Shown: positions 60,987-64,000 of the stretch, one piece after another
How positions within the stretch are numbered: position 1 is the first letter of the stretch
Layout: each line of letters begins with the position of its first letter
Notes under the pieces: generated by a model
The model's database searches: none
What the model was told of the DNA's origin: nothing
What the model saw: only the letters and a program-made list of their open reading frames with translations
Translations under genes and position numbers: made by a program
Origin: Pocillopora verrucosa
Taxonomy: Eukaryota > Cnidaria > Anthozoa > Scleractinia > Pocilloporidae
Direction: 5' to 3'
NCBI RefSeq assembly: GCF_036669915.1
Contig: NC_089320.1
Coordinates: 19,205,964-19,269,963, forward strand
Length of the DNA: 64,000 nucleotides

Positions 60987-61073
60987 CCTGCTTTTCTGTT
61001 GTATTTCCAGAACTGAGGCTGCAACTCAACTTTGGATAGGAGGGAAAAACATTGCGTGTGTTTCTTTAATCAT
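60987..61073 (+). repeat. Duplicated segment, copy B (possible exon)
   Basis: Related to 60292-60378. Follows a good acceptor (TGTTGTATTTCCAG, ending 61010). In the equivalent frame it reads TEAATQLWIGGKNIACVSLI, so the difference from copy A includes several synonymous changes. Could be a duplicated exon; not proven. Confidence 0.4.
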
Positions 61074-61238
61074 TATTGCAGTGAACACCTGGTACATTAT
61101 AATGGTATATTTCGTAATAAGTCAAAGCAAATCCGTATCTTATTTCGAAAGTTACCATATTGTTACTTTTTTCTCTGATGAAGGTCACCGTGGGGTATTG
61201 CAGAAAAATTGCTTAAAATAGTACTCTTCTGCCACTGA

Positions 61239-61404
61239 TGGTGGCCTAACGGTTAGTGCGCTGGACTCCTGGTCGAGAGGTCTGGGTAACCAGGCCAGGT
61301 CATTACGTTGTGTTCTTGAAAAAAAAAGGTTTACCCTCTCAGAGTCTATCTCCAGGCCACCCAGGAGTATAAACAGGCACCGGTCCAGAGAGCCTGATAA
61401 AATG
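61239..61404 (+). mobile_element. tRNA-derived SINE-like element (plus)
   Basis: Starts with a tRNA-like A box (TGGCCTAACGGTTAGTGCG), has an anticodon-arm-like GGACTCCTGGTC, a degenerate B box region, and then a tail with TTGTGTTCTTG, CCACCCAGGAGTATAAA and CACCGGT. A different family from the one at 57000-57175. Confidence 0.6.
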
Positions 61405-63034
61405 TTCTAATTTATTTACTTCGTGGGCTTGACTGGGAAACTTGGCTCGAGTATAGACTTTACCTTTTTTACTTTCTGCTGTTAGGAAAGTCCTTTTTTT
61501 TTGTTAGTTGAATTTGCCATAGAGAATGAGAAAAGTAAATAACTAATTATGTAGGCGAAGTTATCATTTTAATGTTCCCCATGAAACCCATAGTCTGTAG
61601 CTTATATCTTTCGAGTGTCAAGGTTCTTGCAATTGAAAGTTAATGCCAGCGGAGCCTTTTCCTGGGGGACTTTAAACACATTAGTGACCTCTTAGAATTG
61701 GTGGACACAACACTACATTAAAACAAATGTAAACATCAGTTTGATCTACAAATTACTTGTCTCCGAACTTTAATAATTGTGTTGTGCTGGTCTCAGTTTG
61801 CAAAAGAGGTTAAATTAACGCTCAGTACATTGTAAATGATCAATTAATCAAACTATCATTGAAAAAGGGCGTAAGTTTAATTTTGGCAATTAGCCTCTTA
61901 GGACCGGTCGACAAATTGAATTAAGTTTAATACTTTTTGTAGCTGTACTACTAAGATTAATAAATATTCATATGAGAAAGAAAAAGTTTTGTGGTCATGT
62001 TGCCAGCTGAAAAGTGTGAGAGAAAAAATCACGTCTGTCAAAGCACAAATGTAATTGATTATATATCGTAATCTGTAAGCTATTATCAGAAATATCTGCA
62101 GCTGTTAGCGTATGCTAAACGTAACACAGCCAACAGCAGCTTTTCTCTCTTAAACAATGAACAGGTTTTTGTTTAAAACAGGTTTTAAAGTGAAATTGTA
62201 CACGTATGATTGTCATATCATATACATTTTAATTTATAGTCTGTGACAAATAATCAGTATCGCCGTATTTTAGTAGTATGCATTTTCGGAGAAATGTATA
62301 GTTGACTAACTAACTTAATTTACAATTTAAAAAACCCTAAGAGGAAGAAACTGCGAAAGGTGTCACGTTCCCAACTTACACTTCTTTCTCTAGTAGATCA
62401 TTGATTGTAACTGTTTCGAAAGAGTTCTAATCTATTATAATTGAATAAAGTTTTAATTTTTACCTGAATAAACCTACGGAGAAGTATTGAATTAGTAAAC
62501 AGTGTAAAAGAACTGATAACCTCACTGTCTCGTTATCTGTCTGTACAACTGAAATGAAAGATGGAACATCAGAGCTATGCTTCCTCTGAGAAAATGGATG
62601 ATCTATATGTCTTGTCATTGGGTTTTGGGAAGTACTTTAACAAAATATTTTTATTTTCCTGTCTCATCTTGCCAAACGATTTCAGGTGTAAAAGCGCGGC
62701 AAGTTCTCATACAATTTAATTGAAGTTCACCGTGTTAATGAAAGGTTAATCAAATTTTATTGTTTTGTTTTGGAAAACCGAAACCTTGCTGCTAATCGGT
62801 GAAAAACTTTTGTCAGAGATTCTATATGAAAATTTCAACAACACCAGCTCCAATCACTGTTCTCTTTATTGCCGTAGCAAGAGCGCACTAACTTGCCTCC
62901 AGCAAAACAAGCAAGGGTAAGTTTATGTGCTTCTTGTTGTTACTGACTTGTGAGTATAGAGGTGCTGTTCGATTTCAGCCCTTCCTTTTTTTAAAAGTAG
63001 GTTTTTTTATCTATTCCTCTTTATCAGCCTTAAG
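61405..63034. other. Upstream region of the last gene
   Basis: Non-coding. A possible 5' UTR exon ends at a GGTAAGTTT donor near 62917, and an acceptor (TTTATCAG, ending 63027) lies just before the start codon at 63035. No other gene seen. Confidence 0.4.
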
Positions 63035-63826
63035 ATGAGGACATTTTGGTACCTAATCACGGTGGCTGTTCTTCTCTTCTCCGCTTCGGTCCAAGGTTCG
63101 CCAAAGAGAGCTGGTAAGTAAAAGCACAGTTGTAAATCAAATGCTTGTAAGTAATGCAAGGATTAACAATTGATCATGTACTCTGATCGTCACCTTGAGA
63201 ATATGCAACATGCAATTACTGATGGTTAGAAAACCTGAGTGGAATTTATCATAAAAATCTTGACTTCGAAGATGACTTCCGCTCAGGTGTTCAAAAAAGC
63301 ATTCAGTGTTGCCGACAGCAGTCCTTAACAATCCTCTGCCACTTAATCAGACAACAGACTGCTACAATTTAGGCACTTTCTTAAAATCTTCAAATTTCCG
63401 TGAAAGAAGCCTTGTTTTACATCAAAAATTTGTCAGTGTTTTTTTCCATTATTCGATGTACACCTTGTCTCCACCGCATTCCAAAAGTATTCAACCAGAA
63501 TTCATATCACAAAATTCAAATGGCTATTGCTGAGATTTCATTATCTAAGCACGCTTGGATCTTGATTGAATTTGCTCTTCTATGTAACACGAACAAGTAA
63601 ATGCGAACTTCTTTATTTTCTTTTCAGTGATCGGACCAGGTTGTTGGCAATCCAATCAGCCTCAGTGCCCTAAGAAGTACGAGCCAGTCGGTTGTTTTGC
63701 AGACATAGCAGACCCCCCAGAAGACAGGACGTTATTAACACTACTTCTTACAGCCAGAGATCCAAGATCGAAAGTTTACTTCAAAGAAAGTATAAATTGG
63801 AGGGACTGGGCTAACTTTATCGACAG
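63035..63826 (+). CDS. Secreted Cys-containing protein, 5' exons (runs off window)
   Basis: Two coding exons, 63035-63113 and 63628-63826, joined in phase 1; the second ends in phase 2 at ACAG/GTAACT, so the gene continues beyond the right edge. The N-terminus MRTFWYLITVAVLLFSASVQ is a clear signal peptide, followed by SPKRAG. The mature start has GPGCWQ, QCPKKYEPVGCFAD, DRTLLTLLLTARDP and ESINWRDWANFIDR. The GCF..D, RDP and I-W-W pattern recalls a domain of secreted cnidarian proteins, but I cannot name it with confidence. Function unknown. Confidence 0.65.
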
Positions 63827-64000
63827 GTAACTACAAATACATCTTTTTTCTTTCATTTTTTTTCGCGTGAATGCTTGATTCAGTTGGAGTTCTTCGACTG
63901 AGTCCTGGAGTTCTTCAACTGAGCCACTTGCAAGGGACCAATGAGATCTCAAGTGAAAAAAAGAACTAAATTTGAAAGCAGGAATGTAATTTGGTTGTAA

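Larger units (their letters stand above)
58956..61238. other. Long stretch after the PAN exon
   Basis: Mostly AT-rich non-coding sequence. Contains a diverged duplicated segment at 60292-60378 and 60987-61073, and, around 60430-60660, GC-richer sequence that resembles a dispersed repeat but has no second copy in this window. Confidence 0.4.

Overview
This is a eukaryotic, intron-rich, AT-rich genomic window with GT-AG introns, tandem gene pairs, short non-autonomous transposons and tRNA-derived SINE-like elements. Gene content suggests an anthozoan cnidarian, most likely a stony coral: an animal polyketide synthase / FAS-like megasynthase, tandem patched-domain proteins, macoilin, paired Cu/Zn-SOD genes, MYCBP, a kelch-like protein, and secreted PAN and Cys-containing proteins. 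No species can be named from the sequence alone. Gene models were built by hand from homology, GT/AG sites and phase bookkeeping. For every complete multi-exon model the exon lengths sum to a multiple of three.

Layout. 1-6101 (+): the 3' end of a megasynthase gene (ER-KR-ACP-thioesterase plus an unrecognised tail), already open at the left edge. 10614-25393 (+): two tandem patched-domain (PTCHD3-like) genes with the same exon architecture. 26405-34523 (+): macoilin, 10 exons. 37798-41394 (+): canonical Cu/Zn superoxide dismutase. 42534-44983 (+): a SOD paralogue with the same introns but lost copper ligands. 46238-48070 (-): a small glutaredoxin-like protein, head-to-head with MYCBP (48185-52604, +), which shows two alternative C-termini. 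54398-56116 (-): a single-exon BTB-BACK-kelch protein. 58202-58546 (+): a secreted PAN/apple exon. 63035 to the right edge (+): the first two coding exons of a secreted Cys-containing protein, cut by the window.

Between genes and in introns lie several mobile elements: a pogo-like TIR element, a PIF/Harbinger-like MITE with TTA target duplication, a hAT-like foldback MITE with an 8-bp duplication, and a short hairpin family present in at least four copies flanked by direct repeats of about 11-14 bp. There are also two different tRNA-derived SINE-like units and a dispersed repeat whose ends read AACTCCCAG.

The genes do not form one pathway. Local functional links are the SOD/SOD-like pair (superoxide and metal handling), the shared 114-bp start-to-start interval of the glutaredoxin-like and MYCBP genes, and the tandem PTCHD pair (sterol/lipid-type RND transport fold). 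The least conventional observations are the copper-site-degenerate SOD paralogue, the MYCBP C-terminus switch, the hairpin element family, and the C-terminal tail of the megasynthase.
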